Shown here: positions 15,756 through 24,538 of the stretch, piece after piece
Layout of the letters: each line of letters starts with the position of its first letter
Position numbering within the stretch: position 1 is the stretch's first letter
Assembly (NCBI GenBank): GCA_026706025.1
Contig: JAPOZO010000032.1
Span: forward strand, 1 to 64,000
Source of the DNA: Candidatus Poribacteria bacterium
GTDB taxonomy: Bacteria > Poribacteria > WGA-4E > WGA-3G
Direction: 5' to 3'
DNA: 64,000 nt
Translations under genes and position numbers: made by a program
Notes under the pieces: model-generated
What the model saw: the letters and a program-made list of their open reading frames with translations, nothing else
What the model was told of the DNA's origin: nothing
The model's database searches: none

Positions 15756-16457
15756 ATGAAAATGATGATGGTATTCGCAGGATTTGTGTTGATGATAGCC
15801 TATTGTGTTATCGGAAACCCGATCAATATGGCAGAGGCGGAGGAAGTCTTGGGAACAGGAACGGAATCCCTGTTAGGAGGAGACCTAACCGACCCCGAAG
15901 ACGATGGTGACCCTGAAGCAGATGAGGGTTACAACGCCACTTTCACAGCCAACGAGGAACCCGGATTCGCGGGCGGTGAATTCTCGTTTAACGTTTTCGA
16001 TAACATCCTTGGCCCCGGCAATGACAAATGGTGCTGCGGACGTGGGGGCGGCATTCCAGAGGAAGGTCTACACATAACCGCTGAGTTTGAGGAGCCGTAC
16101 GGATTGACCCACTTCACGGTATCTTCAGCGAACGATGTCCCTGCAAGGGATCCTACAGTGTGGGAAGTTCAGGGGTCGAACGATGGCGAGGATTTCACGA
16201 CGATCTATTCTCACGACGGGGATAGCTTTTGGACTGAGCGGCTGCAAGTCGTTCTTTTTGAGGCAGGTGAAGATTTCGACGTTCAAGAAGTCGGGTATCG
16301 TTTTTTTCGGCATGTCACTTTTGACACCGCATCGAACCCGGCTGGTGCGTACTTTCAAATTGGCGAAATTGAGTACTTCGGCGATGCTAATCTTACCGCT
16401 GTAGACCCTAAAGCCAAGCTCACGACCACATGGGGACACCTCAAAAACGCCCGATAA
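15756..16457 (+). CDS. Exported discoidin (F5/8 C)-like protein with TTTWGxLK tail
   Basis: 233 residues from the ATG at 15756, which follows AGGAGA and opens a signal peptide (MKMMMVFAGFVLMIAYCVIG). The mature protein is acidic. About residues 75-205 look like a galactose-binding/discoidin beta-sandwich (FEEPYGLTHFTVSSANDVPA, WEVQGSNDGEDFTTIY, YRFFRHVTF, FQIGEIEYFG). It ends in KLTTTWGHLKNAR, nearly the same tail as the unrelated propeller at 49444-50358. I infer carbohydrate or surface binding and a C-terminal targeting signal. Confidence 0.7.
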   Translation: MKMMMVFAGFVLMIAYCVIGNPINMAEAEEVLGTGTESLLGGDLTDPEDDGDPEADEGYNATFTANEEPGFAGGEFSFNVFDNILGPGNDKWCCGRGGGIPEEGLHITAEFEEPYGLTHFTVSSANDVPARDPTVWEVQGSNDGEDFTTIYSHDGDSFWTERLQVVLFEAGEDFDVQEVGYRFFRHVTFDTASNPAGAYFQIGEIEYFGDANLTAVDPKAKLTTTWGHLKNAR

Positions 16458-16602
16458 GCACAAATACTGGACATTTTCTAAACCGGAAACCTGAATCGAG
16501 TAATAACTGGGTTTGGGTTTCCGTTTTCCATATCCGCACAAATGTCCAAAACCCTTCCCTAATTGCGATGTTCTGCTGGTCGGCTCTTTATTTGGGTCGG
16601 AA

Positions 16603-16762
16603 GATCGCGAGCGACAAGAAATACGCAGAAATACGCAGAAATACGCAGAAACACCCTATCAAATACCCCTATCAAACATCCCAAGCAAAAACACTCGTTC
16701 CTACAAAGATATATCCCGATTTTTTCAACATCGCGAGCACAGCTCGCTCCTACAAAGATATA
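16603..16762. repeat. Dispersed repeat copy: GCGAGCGACAAGAA ... CACTCGTTCCTACAAAG
   Basis: The fullest copy of a repeat family seen six times in the window. It begins GATCGCGAGCGACAAG, carries three tandem copies of the 10-mer GAAATACGCA, then GAAACACCCTATCAAA and CCCAAGCAAAAACACTCG, and ends with two TCCTACAAAGATAT copies. It lies in a gene-free stretch (16458-16898) and has no open frame of its own. Confidence 0.75.
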
Positions 16763-16775
16763 CTTCACCTTTTGC

Positions 16776-16805
16776 TTGACTTTACGTAAAAAGTTGTGGT
16801 ATTAT
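16776..16805 (+). promoter_or_regulatory. Sigma-70-like promoter for the DUF1592 gene
   Basis: TTGACT (16776-16781) and TATTAT (16800-16805) are 18 bases apart, about 95 bases before the start at 16899. A repeat copy ends 14 bases upstream. Confidence 0.6.
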
Positions 16806-16898
16806 TACTCTATACAGTAACCAAGCCATAAACAGATACAAGCAATTACCCATAAGTAAGGAAATAAACCCTATTGTGTATCTTGCGGGAGTCTATCT

Positions 16899-19340
16899 AT
16901 GATCTCGTTCAATCGTATCCCACAATGCCTCTGCCTAACATTGATATTGATCCTCATTGCCTTCGCCGCTAAAACGGGTGAAGAGACACCTTCCGGTTTT
17001 GCGCAAGAGGGTCTCCCATTCTTGAAAAAATACTGCTTCAACTGTCACGCTGGCGATGAACCTGCAGCAGAACTTGCGCTCAACGCATTTTCAGATGATC
17101 TGTCGCTCATTGAGAACCGTGATGTCTGGGACAGGGTCTTAGATATGGTAACGACAGGCTATATGCCACCATCGGAGAGTGAGCATCAACCAACGATGAA
17201 AGCATCTGATGCCTTTGTTGCGCATATTGAGGCGATTTTTGAACACGCAGACCGTACGGCAAAACCGGATCCAGGGCAAATAACTGTCCGCCGCCTCAAT
17301 AAAGTCGAATACAAAAATACCGTTCGAGACCTGCTCGGTGTTGATTTCGATCCCACCGAAAACTTCCCAGCGGATGATGTCGGACACGGATTTGATCATA
17401 TCGGTGATGTACTGACAATGTCGCCGCTTCTGATGGAACGCTATCTTGAAGCGGCAGAAGCGATCGCGACGCGTGTCATTTTAGTGGATCCGCCACCGCC
17501 CTCGAAACGCTACCAAAGAGGGTCGCGCCTTAATCCACGCCACGATGATGTTCCTGATCAACGTTTCCGACTGCTCGACCCAAAGGCGACAGAGGCGTGG
17601 AAATCTGGCCCCTTTATGACAGGTGCAACCTTTTTCAAGATGTTCCCTGATGAAGAAATCATCTACAAGGCAACCCTCTACGCTGAGACTGATAGTGAAA
17701 CACCCGTTGAAGTCGCCCTATTTATTCAGGGTGAGGCGTTAGCGGAAGTTTCTCCGCCAGAAGCACTCGCACGATTGGTCGGCGTGGATCCAGCAGCGGA
17801 TAACGGGATTAAGATTCTAAAAACCTTTGAGATTACCTCCCGCGACCCGAAAAAGACACAGACTGTTGAGTATCTTGTTAGTGGTATCCCGAACATCGAG
17901 AATGCAGGGATTGCGATGGTTAAACCGACAGACGGTGAACCGTCGGCGAAACTACAGATTCGGACACTCTGGGCGGAAGGTCCGTTGGACACTCGCCCCG
18001 ACACCCAACTCGAAATTTTGGCATGCACACCGGATATTCCGCAAATAGAGCAGACGCGTGAAGTGTTGACTCGTCTGCTTCGCCGTGGTTACCGTCGCCC
18101 GCCAACTGAAACCGAAATAGAGCAGCTCGTGCAGTTTGTAGGCGCGATTCAAGCCGATGGTGCGAAGTGGGAAGCAAGCATTCAGGAAGCGATTAAAGTT
18201 ATCCTCTGTTCACCGAAGTTCTTATTTCGGTTGGAGTTAGATGACCGTCCGCAAGGTCCAGAGCCATACGCGATTGACGAATTCCAGCTTGCCTCACGAC
18301 TCTCCTATTTCTTGTGGCGGAGTATGCCGGATGATGAACTCTTTGAACTCGCATCGCAAAACCAGTTGACTGCGAATCTTGAAGCAGAAGTTAAACGGAT
18401 GTTGGCGGACCCGAAAGCGACAGAAATGGCACGCGACTTTGGCACGCAGTGGCTACAAATTCAACGGTTGGCAACAGTTACCCCTGATCGTGAACGATTT
18501 CCGCACTTCCGTCGTAGGTGGCTAACCGCGATGCTAAAGGAGACAGAACTCTTCCTCGAATCCATCTTCCGTGAGGATCGGAGCGTCCTTGATTTACTTG
18601 ACGCAGATTATACCTTCCTTAACCAAGAATTGGCAAACCACTACGGTATTGCTGACACCAAGGGGAACTGGAAATATCAGGAAAAAACTGTACCGGGTGG
18701 TGAAGCGATTAAGGGCAGTGCGTTTCGGCGCGTTGCATTGCAAGGCACCTCACGCGGCGGTATACTTACCCACGCGAGTGTCCTAACAGTGACATCTAAC
18801 CCAACTCGTACTTCGCCTGTCAAACGCGGACGTTGGGTTTTGGAGCAGATACTCGGTACACCGCCGCCGCCGCCACCGCCCGATGTCCCAGAATTAGAAG
18901 AAGATAAGGCAGAGACTTCGGCAACAACCTTGCGAGAACTGCTCGAACAGCACCGAGAAGACCCTGCTTGTGCTAATTGTCACGCGAAAATGGACCCGAT
19001 CGGATTCGCGCTCGAAAACTATAACGCTATCGGTGCATTTCGGAAAAAAGATGGCGGCTCGGAGATTGATACAACTGCCGTACTTCCAGATGGCACCACT
19101 TTTGACGGTATAGCAGACCTGAAGCAGATACTTAAAGACAGAAAACCGGAATTTGTGCGATGCCTGACAGAGAAGATGTTGATCTACGCTTTAGGTAGAG
19201 GCTTGGAATATTACGACCGACCCACTGTTGACCAAATCGTAGCACAACTTGAAGCCGAAGGTTACAGAAGTTCTGTACTGATTACTGAAATTGTTAAAAG
19301 TGATCCCTTCCGTTTGCGACGTGGTACCAAGGATAATTGA
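16899..19340 (+). CDS. DUF1592 domain protein with cytochrome c-type motif
   Basis: 813 residues with a signal peptide. In order: a planctomycete cytochrome-type CFNCH haem motif (residues 46-50); DUF1587 (VRRLNKVEYKNTVRDLLG); DUF1595 (RRGYRRPPTETEIEQLV); DUF1592 (SRLSYFLWRSMPDDELFELA); DUF1588 with a proline run (GTPPPPPPPDVPE) and a second CANCH motif; and DUF1585 at the C-terminus. Such proteins are normally encoded next to a DUF1552 protein; here the likely partner starts at 25658. The family occurs in Planctomycetes, Verrucomicrobia and Poribacteria; its biochemical role is unknown. It is probably periplasmic. Confidence 0.92.
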   Translation: MISFNRIPQCLCLTLILILIAFAAKTGEETPSGFAQEGLPFLKKYCFNCHAGDEPAAELALNAFSDDLSLIENRDVWDRVLDMVTTGYMPPSESEHQPTMKASDAFVAHIEAIFEHADRTAKPDPGQITVRRLNKVEYKNTVRDLLGVDFDPTENFPADDVGHGFDHIGDVLTMSPLLMERYLEAAEAIATRVILVDPPPPSKRYQRGSRLNPRHDDVPDQRFRLLDPKATEAWKSGPFMTGATFFKMFPDEEIIYKATLYAETDSETPVEVALFIQGEALAEVSPPEALARLVGVDPAADNGIKILKTFEITSRDPKKTQTVEYLVSGIPNIENAGIAMVKPTDGEPSAKLQIRTLWAEGPLDTRPDTQLEILACTPDIPQIEQTREVLTRLLRRGYRRPPTETEIEQLVQFVGAIQADGAKWEASIQEAIKVILCSPKFLFRLELDDRPQGPEPYAIDEFQLASRLSYFLWRSMPDDELFELASQNQLTANLEAEVKRMLADPKATEMARDFGTQWLQIQRLATVTPDRERFPHFRRRWLTAMLKETELFLESIFREDRSVLDLLDADYTFLNQELANHYGIADTKGNWKYQEKTVPGGEAIKGSAFRRVALQGTSRGGILTHASVLTVTSNPTRTSPVKRGRWVLEQILGTPPPPPPPDVPELEEDKAETSATTLRELLEQHREDPACANCHAKMDPIGFALENYNAIGAFRKKDGGSEIDTTAVLPDGTTFDGIADLKQILKDRKPEFVRCLTEKMLIYALGRGLEYYDRPTVDQIVAQLEAEGYRSSVLITEIVKSDPFRLRRGTKDN

Positions 19341-19342
19341 CG

Positions 19343-20404
19343 ATGCGAACTATCAGTAATTTCGTTCTGTTTGCTATCATAATTCTACAACCGAGTTGTT
19401 ATATATCTGGTTATCAAACAGTTAATAAAAATCCGACTTCACAGCGGGAGAAAAAATACGCTTCTCACTTGGCGTTGGAGGAAAAGTATTCTGTATATTT
19501 AGATTCGACCTGGACGACAAAAGATGCTGCTGCGCTTTTAAAGGTTTTTAAATCCATGCCGTTAGGTCTGAATCTACAGTTTTCCAGATGGCATATAAGT
19601 GATGAAGACTTAGAAAACGGTATTAAAATCGAATCGAGAGATAAGTTAAAACTCGTTACGATGAGTAGAAATATCTTTCCTGTTGAGGGATCTGAAGAGA
19701 TTTTGTCGCCGGACAAGGACCTATATTATGCTGTCGTTCAATACATAACAGAGAATGGGACAAATAGAGCCGTAATAGAATTAATAATGCAAAACAGGTA
19801 TGGTATAGATGTTCCCTCTCATGCTGCATTACCGCAGCGTACCAAAAACAATACAGCAAAAGGTTATTCGGATTTTGGAAATGACGATCTGATGCTGATT
19901 ATGTCCGTCCTTGAAGCCTTCCCTCAAGCATTACATAAAACACCCCAATTAAAGTATATAGTTCGCAGAATTGATGGCATTGATGACGAGGATAGAGGCA
20001 TCAGTTCGGCAATGATAAGTCGCGGTTATATAACGTTTGCTGAATCTATTTTTCTTCGCGATCCGTATCATCGTCATGATACGCGTAAAATAATTGCTCA
20101 CGAAAAGGCACATTTTTTATGGTGGTATGTTTTTAATGAACAACTTAAATTGGATTGGGCGAAACTTGGGGGTTGGTTCCGAGATTCAAGTGAATCCGGC
20201 TGGTCAACGACTCAAGAACGATCAGCGTTTGTAACAGATTACGCTTATACAGAAAATCCAGATGAGGATATGGCAGAAAGTATCGGATTCTATTTTGTGT
20301 ATCCCGATAAACTCCGCTCCTGTTGCCCTGAGAAATATGAATTTATTCATAATCGGATTATGCTGACGTATAGCAAACTTTATACGCCGTCTAATCTGAT
20401 GTAA
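19343..20404 (+). CDS. Putative HExxH metallopeptidase-like lipoprotein
   Basis: 353 residues from the ATG at 19343, directly after the previous stop; an in-frame TTG at 19337 overlaps that gene. A short hydrophobic leader ends in QPSC, an imperfect lipobox. HEKAH (residues 253-257) is a zinc-peptidase HExxH motif, and an acidic stretch (ENPDEDMAESIGFYF) about 60 residues later could give the third zinc ligand, as in gluzincins. No named family is recognised. It is A/T-richer than its neighbours, suggesting later arrival. Confidence 0.55.
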   Translation: MRTISNFVLFAIIILQPSCYISGYQTVNKNPTSQREKKYASHLALEEKYSVYLDSTWTTKDAAALLKVFKSMPLGLNLQFSRWHISDEDLENGIKIESRDKLKLVTMSRNIFPVEGSEEILSPDKDLYYAVVQYITENGTNRAVIELIMQNRYGIDVPSHAALPQRTKNNTAKGYSDFGNDDLMLIMSVLEAFPQALHKTPQLKYIVRRIDGIDDEDRGISSAMISRGYITFAESIFLRDPYHRHDTRKIIAHEKAHFLWWYVFNEQLKLDWAKLGGWFRDSSESGWSTTQERSAFVTDYAYTENPDEDMAESIGFYFVYPDKLRSCCPEKYEFIHNRIMLTYSKLYTPSNLM

Positions 20405-20439
20405 GGATACACTTTGAAAAAAGCGACGGAAGCACACCC

Positions 20440-20838
20440 ATGAGAAAATACAGAATATGGCACGAAATACTAATGGAACAACTTTCTGCCAGGGATGACG
20501 CAATTGATTATCTTCAAGTGACATTGGAAGAGTACCAAGTGGACGGCGATACCTCATTTTTTCTCAGTGAGATCCGTACCGTTGTAGAAGCACAAGGGGG
20601 TGTCTCCAAACTTGCCGAGAAAATCAATATTGAGCCACAGGTACTATCAGACATGCTCACCAGTAAAGTCGCACCACGGCTCGATACGTTCAGCACCATT
20701 CTCCGGGCACTTGGGTGTCGGCTGTCAATTGAACCGATAGCGACTGCGAGCCCAAATTCTGAAGTTAAGGATAAGGATCATCCAATTGGGCAGCGGAAGC
20801 CTACGCGCGAGCGTCTTTCAGTCGCCACGGACGCATAA
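20440..20838 (+). CDS. Orphan HigA-like antitoxin / XRE-type regulator
   Basis: A 132-residue protein with the layout of addiction-module antidotes of the HI1420 type: an N-terminal YLQVTLEEYQVDGD segment, then a helix-turn-helix (GGVSKLAEKINIEPQVLSDM) and LDTFSTILRALGCRLSIEP. It is a paralog of the antitoxin at 22274-22591. No toxin gene lies next to it, and its C-terminus carries about 30 extra basic residues. It may be an orphan antitoxin or a solo regulator. Confidence 0.7.
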   Translation: MRKYRIWHEILMEQLSARDDAIDYLQVTLEEYQVDGDTSFFLSEIRTVVEAQGGVSKLAEKINIEPQVLSDMLTSKVAPRLDTFSTILRALGCRLSIEPIATASPNSEVKDKDHPIGQRKPTRERLSVATDA

Positions 20839-20884
20839 GTCTTGTGACGCGGGAAAAATCGGCTTGTCAAAGGAAAATTATTGC

Positions 20885-21860
20885 ATGAAAAAACTATGCC
20901 TTTCAATTTTTTTTATGCTATTTCTCGGACTTCATCAGAATTTGATCCCGACGCGCTTACGTATCAAGAAACTGAATACGGGAATTATCTATCTGAAGGC
21001 GTACCCGTTCAGCCTATTGTGAATCAGCATTCAGGAACAGTTCAACTCGCTGCGCTTTCCTTACCTGGTATCGGTAGTAACGGTGATGGAACCCTTGCGA
21101 CTATCAAATTTAAAGTAAACGCAATTAAAGGTTCTAAACTATCTTTACGAGATGTTATTTTATCTAACAATGAAGGCAATAAATCTTATGCATGGATTGA
21201 AGGCACACAGTTATTAAATAGTGCTATCGCAGAAGGTTGCGCGACCTTCAACATCAAAGATGTGAATAAGGATTGTGTTATTAATATCCAAGATTTAGTG
21301 CTTGTTGCTACTCATTTTGGAAAAGGTGGGAAAATGTAGCAGATGTTAATTCTGATGGAAGCGTGGATATCATAGACCTTGTATTGGTCGCCGGAGCCTT
21401 TGGAGATACGGCGACCGCGCCAGGAGTCTATGCGGATACGCACGAGATGCTCACGACAGCCGATGTGCAACAATGGTTGCGTGCGGCACATAAAGTCAAT
21501 TTGGCAGATTCCATGTTCCAACGGGGTATACTGACGCTTGAACAACTGCTAACCGTATTAATCCCTAAAAACACTGCCCTTCTGCCGAACTACCCAAACC
21601 CGTTTAACCCGGAGACGTGGATACCCTATCAGTTGGAGAAACCAACAGAGATCACTCTGTCTATCTATTCTGTAGATGGTATTTTGATTCGTACGTTGGC
21701 GTTAGGATATCAGCCTGCTGGTATCTACCAAAGTCGAGACCGTGCAGCGTATTGGGATGGGACGAATGAAGTAGGTGAACCAGTGGCAAGCGGTGTCTAC
21801 TTTTATACGCTGTTGGCGGGTGATTTCAGGGCTACCCACAGAATGTTGGTAATAAAGTAG
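20885..21860 (+). pseudogene. Broken secreted cohesin/dockerin protein with PNPFNPET C-terminal module
   Basis: Three reading frames together spell one former protein. Frame 1 (from 20885, with AAAGGA upstream) encodes a signal peptide, MKKLCLSIFFMLFLGLHQN. Frame 2 (about 20938-21339) encodes a cohesin-like domain starting in mid-domain (EFDPDALTYQE) and the first dockerin-type repeat DVNKDCVINIQDLVLVATHF. Frame 3 (about 21330-21860) holds the second repeat DVNSDGSVDIIDLVLVAGAF and the C-terminal module (LLPNYPNPFNPETWIPYQL ... GVYFYTLLAGDF). The second shift is explained by one missing G in the run near 21328. The front of the cohesin domain is deleted. Confidence 0.8.
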
Positions 21861-21956
21861 CGTGTGTTCAATACGGAAAATAGATAGAGATATTGAGTTC
21901 GCCGAAACAACGGCAACTCTCTTGAGGATTTTTCGCTTTCGGTGTATAATTGTTTT

Positions 21957-22277
21957 ATGGATATAGGGATTTACAAGGATGAAAATGGGAATGAGCCATT
22001 TGAGCAATGGCTTTCTTCAATCAGAGATAATCCAACTTGGGCGCGGATTGATAACCGCCTTAAACGGGTCCGGTTAGGTCTGTTAGGCGACCATCGTTCA
22101 ATAGGCGACGGTGTGTTTGAACTCCGTTTGGATTTCGGTCCTGGCTACCGGATATATTTTGGTAGAATCGGGAGTGAACATATTTTGCTTCTAACAGGCG
22201 GAACTAAAAATTCGCAGCAGAGGGACATTGCGATAGCAAAACGATACTGGCAGCATTTTAAGGAATCAATACGATGA
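21957..22277 (+). CDS. RelE/ParE-family toxin (HigB/HI1419-like)
   Basis: 106 residues from the ATG at 21957; an in-frame GTG at 21942 is possible. It has the HI1419-type pattern: EPFEQWLSSIRD, then IDNRLKRVRLGLLGDHRSIG, then GVFELRLDFGPGYRIYFGR and a final HILLLTGGTKNSQQRDIAIA. This family cleaves mRNA at the ribosome in related systems. The stop overlaps the ATG of the antitoxin gene by 4 bases (ATGA), as in most toxin-first modules of this type. No clear ribosome site precedes it. Confidence 0.85.
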   Translation: MDIGIYKDENGNEPFEQWLSSIRDNPTWARIDNRLKRVRLGLLGDHRSIGDGVFELRLDFGPGYRIYFGRIGSEHILLLTGGTKNSQQRDIAIAKRYWQHFKESIR

Positions 22278-22591
22278 GAAAATATAAGAACTACGAAGAG
22301 GGCCTCAAGGTGCGGTTGGCAGATTCGGCGTATGCGAAAGAATATCTTACCGTAGCACTTGAGGAATATGAGGAAGATGGTAATATTGAAGCGTTTTTGC
22401 TTGCAGTCAGAGATGTCGCAAACGCTCAAGGCGATTTATCAAAATTAGCGGAGCACACCCAACTGAGTCACGAGAGTATTTACAAGGCGTTATCCGAAAA
22501 TGGGACTCTGCAATTTGACACAATTGGTCCAATTCTGCGTGGACTCGGTTTTAAGTTTTCAATAGAGTCACTTGAGAACAGCCCACAATGA
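22274..22591 (+). CDS. HigA-like antitoxin, partner of the upstream toxin
   Basis: A 105-residue antidote protein: YLTVALEEYEEDGN, then a helix-turn-helix (GDLSKLAEHTQLSHESIYKA) and LQFDTIGPILRGLGFKFSIE. It is translationally coupled to the toxin by an ATGA overlap. It is paralogous to the orphan at 20440-20838, so a module may have duplicated across the pseudogene and lost one toxin. It would bind the toxin and probably the module's own promoter. Confidence 0.85.
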   Translation: MRKYKNYEEGLKVRLADSAYAKEYLTVALEEYEEDGNIEAFLLAVRDVANAQGDLSKLAEHTQLSHESIYKALSENGTLQFDTIGPILRGLGFKFSIESLENSPQ

Positions 22592-22628
22592 TTTGCGTGT
22601 GGCTCATAATTTTCAGATGGAAATACGC

Positions 22629-23669
22629 ATGAACACATCAAAACAACTTTCACGTCGAACATTTTTACGAGGTCTGGGTGTCAGTGCTGTTCTACCGGTA
22701 CTCAATCCCCTGACCGCTTTGGCAGATATTCCCTCAAAAGAGGGGCCGATTACCCGTTACCCTGATCCAGCGGTTGAAGTTATCGACCCGCGTTTTGCGC
22801 AATATAAAATCGGGAACGCCGTTGTGGAACGCCTGTGGACAGGTGCGCGTTGGTCTGAGGGTCCCGTCTGGTTTGGTGATGGTGGGTACCTCCTCTGGAG
22901 CGATATTCCGAACAACCGTATTCTGAAGTGGCAGGAAGCCACCGGTAAAGTAAGCGTCTATCGTAAACCCTCTAACTACACCAACGGTCATACGCGCGAT
23001 CGGCAAGGTCGGCTCATCAGTTGTGAACACGGTACACGCAGCGTCACTCGCACCGAATACGACGGAACGGTTACTGTCCTGATTGATAACTTTGAAGGCA
23101 AACGGTTCAACGCCCCGAATGATGTGGTCGTCCATCCGGATGGGCATATCTGGTTTACGGATCCGGGATACGGTATCCTGTTCAATTATGAAGGGCATAA
23201 AGCACCGTTTGAATTGCCGACTTCTGTCTATCGTCTCAACCCTGTCACTGGGAAAGCGACTGTTGTGACGGAAGAGCTTGAAAGACCGAACGGCATCTGC
23301 TTCTCGCCTGACTACGAGAAGCTCTATATCGCGGACACAGGGGCACCTAAAAATATCACTGTCTTCGATGTGGTAGATGGTGAACGGTTAAATAATAAAC
23401 AGGTATTCCATGAGATGGCACCCGGTGCCGCTGACGGGCTTCGGTGCGATACTGATGGTAATGTCTGGACAGGTACGGGTTGGGTCGGTGAAGACTACGA
23501 CGGTGTGCACATCTTCGCACCGGACGGAACGCTTATCGGTAAGATTCACCTCCCAGAAATTTGTTCCAACATCTGTTTCGGCGGTGTGAAACGTAACAGA
23601 CTCTTTATGACAGGTAGCCAATCTTTGTACTCGGTTTATGTTGAAGCGCAAGGCGCACCACTGTTTTAA
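22629..23669 (+). CDS. SMP-30/gluconolactonase-family protein with Tat signal
   Basis: 346 residues from the ATG at 22629. It begins with a twin-arginine leader (MNTSKQLSRRTFLRGLG) ending near ALA. The body is a six-bladed propeller of the SMP-30/gluconolactonase family: ARWSEGPVWFGDGGYLLWSD, APNDVVVHPDGHIWFTDPGY, RPNGICFSPDYEKLYIADTG and AADGLRCDTDGNVWTG carry the usual metal-site Glu, Asn and Asp. It probably hydrolyses a sugar lactone in the periplasm. The first 36 bases are identical to those of the DUF1552 gene at 25658. Confidence 0.88.
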   Translation: MNTSKQLSRRTFLRGLGVSAVLPVLNPLTALADIPSKEGPITRYPDPAVEVIDPRFAQYKIGNAVVERLWTGARWSEGPVWFGDGGYLLWSDIPNNRILKWQEATGKVSVYRKPSNYTNGHTRDRQGRLISCEHGTRSVTRTEYDGTVTVLIDNFEGKRFNAPNDVVVHPDGHIWFTDPGYGILFNYEGHKAPFELPTSVYRLNPVTGKATVVTEELERPNGICFSPDYEKLYIADTGAPKNITVFDVVDGERLNNKQVFHEMAPGAADGLRCDTDGNVWTGTGWVGEDYDGVHIFAPDGTLIGKIHLPEICSNICFGGVKRNRLFMTGSQSLYSVYVEAQGAPLF

Positions 23670-24011
23670 CGCGTCCCTCTCATACAGATAACCTACCCTA
23701 CGCAGTGAGTGATCAGCTCGCTGCGTCCCTCCTATGTTGACAAGTAGCAGCTGAACGTCCATGTTCAAATAGGTTCGATCATTATCCATCAACAGTCTTT
23801 ATCCCTCGTTTAAAACCGTTCAGTTTGCTACAGCAGCACATTTTTTTATCAAATTTTGAAAAAAAATGAAGTTTACCCTAAACTTTTCCAGTTTCATCTC
23901 TATAATTAATAGGATAGACGGGCATAAATCGGTAATCAGTGAATAGATTATTGATGCATCTAATATGTTTAACCTTGGAGGAGAGACAATTCAAGCAAAA
24001 GGGGGAAGCTC
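23670..24011. other. Intergenic region
   Basis: No gene is supported. A hairpin (ACGCAGTGAG at 23701-23710 with CTCGCTGCGT at 23718-23727, one G-T pair) follows the SMP-30 gene but lacks a T-run. A/T-rich DNA around 23850-23910 with TATAAT at about 23900 may hold the promoter of the STAS gene; its -35 box is unclear. Confidence 0.4.
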
Positions 24012-24380
24012 ATGACAACTATAATGCACTTGAAAGGTGGCGTTCCGATTTTAAAACCATATGGGAAACTCATAGGCGTTGCAGCGTCGCAATTTCGAGA
24101 AAAACTTATTTCTCAGATGGATGCCTCTGATATGTCAGGCATTCTCATCGACTTCAAACGGGTTAATAAGATTGACAGTGCGGGCCTCGGAACATTGGTA
24201 GAGGCGTATATTGTAGCGAGGCGGAAAAAAGGGCGTATCGGTGTTATCAATGTAGGTATGAACATCAAAAGCCTGATTATCCGAACCCGTCTTATTAATA
24301 TCTTTGAGCATTTCGACAATGAGGATATTGCAGTCGCAATACTATCAAACCGTGTTAACCTGCCTGCGCAGGATGAATAA
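24012..24380 (+). CDS. STAS-domain anti-sigma factor antagonist
   Basis: A 122-residue SpoIIAA/RsbV-like protein. The phosphorylatable serine is S56 in KIDSAGLGTLVEAY. The order of strands and helices (ILKPYGKLIG, GILIDFKRV, GRIGVINVG, LIIRTRLINIFEHFDNE) matches the whole domain. A GGGGG-rich ribosome site precedes the ATG. In partner-switching systems such proteins free a sigma factor from its anti-sigma kinase; a sigma factor gene lies 158 bases downstream. No kinase is seen nearby. Confidence 0.9.
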   Translation: MTTIMHLKGGVPILKPYGKLIGVAASQFREKLISQMDASDMSGILIDFKRVNKIDSAGLGTLVEAYIVARRKKGRIGVINVGMNIKSLIIRTRLINIFEHFDNEDIAVAILSNRVNLPAQDE

Positions 24381-24538
24381 CAGCTTACTACCACATTATA
24401 AGAGAATGGAATCACTTAATGCTAAAAACTTTACACACCGACCGCTAAGATAAACTTGATTTTTTACTTTGAATGTTTTAAAATAAATATATGTAGCCGG
24501 GAATTGCCTCTCATCAATTGAAAATGGAGGGTAAACAG

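Noticed and set aside
16617-16650. Tandem GAAATACGCA units as a CRISPR array
   Set aside because: The units are 10 bases and adjacent, with no spacers and no cas genes nearby.
16430-16820. Several 70-120 residue frames after the discoidin-like gene
   Set aside because: They cross the dispersed repeat and exist in three frames at once, a sign of low-complexity DNA and not of coding.
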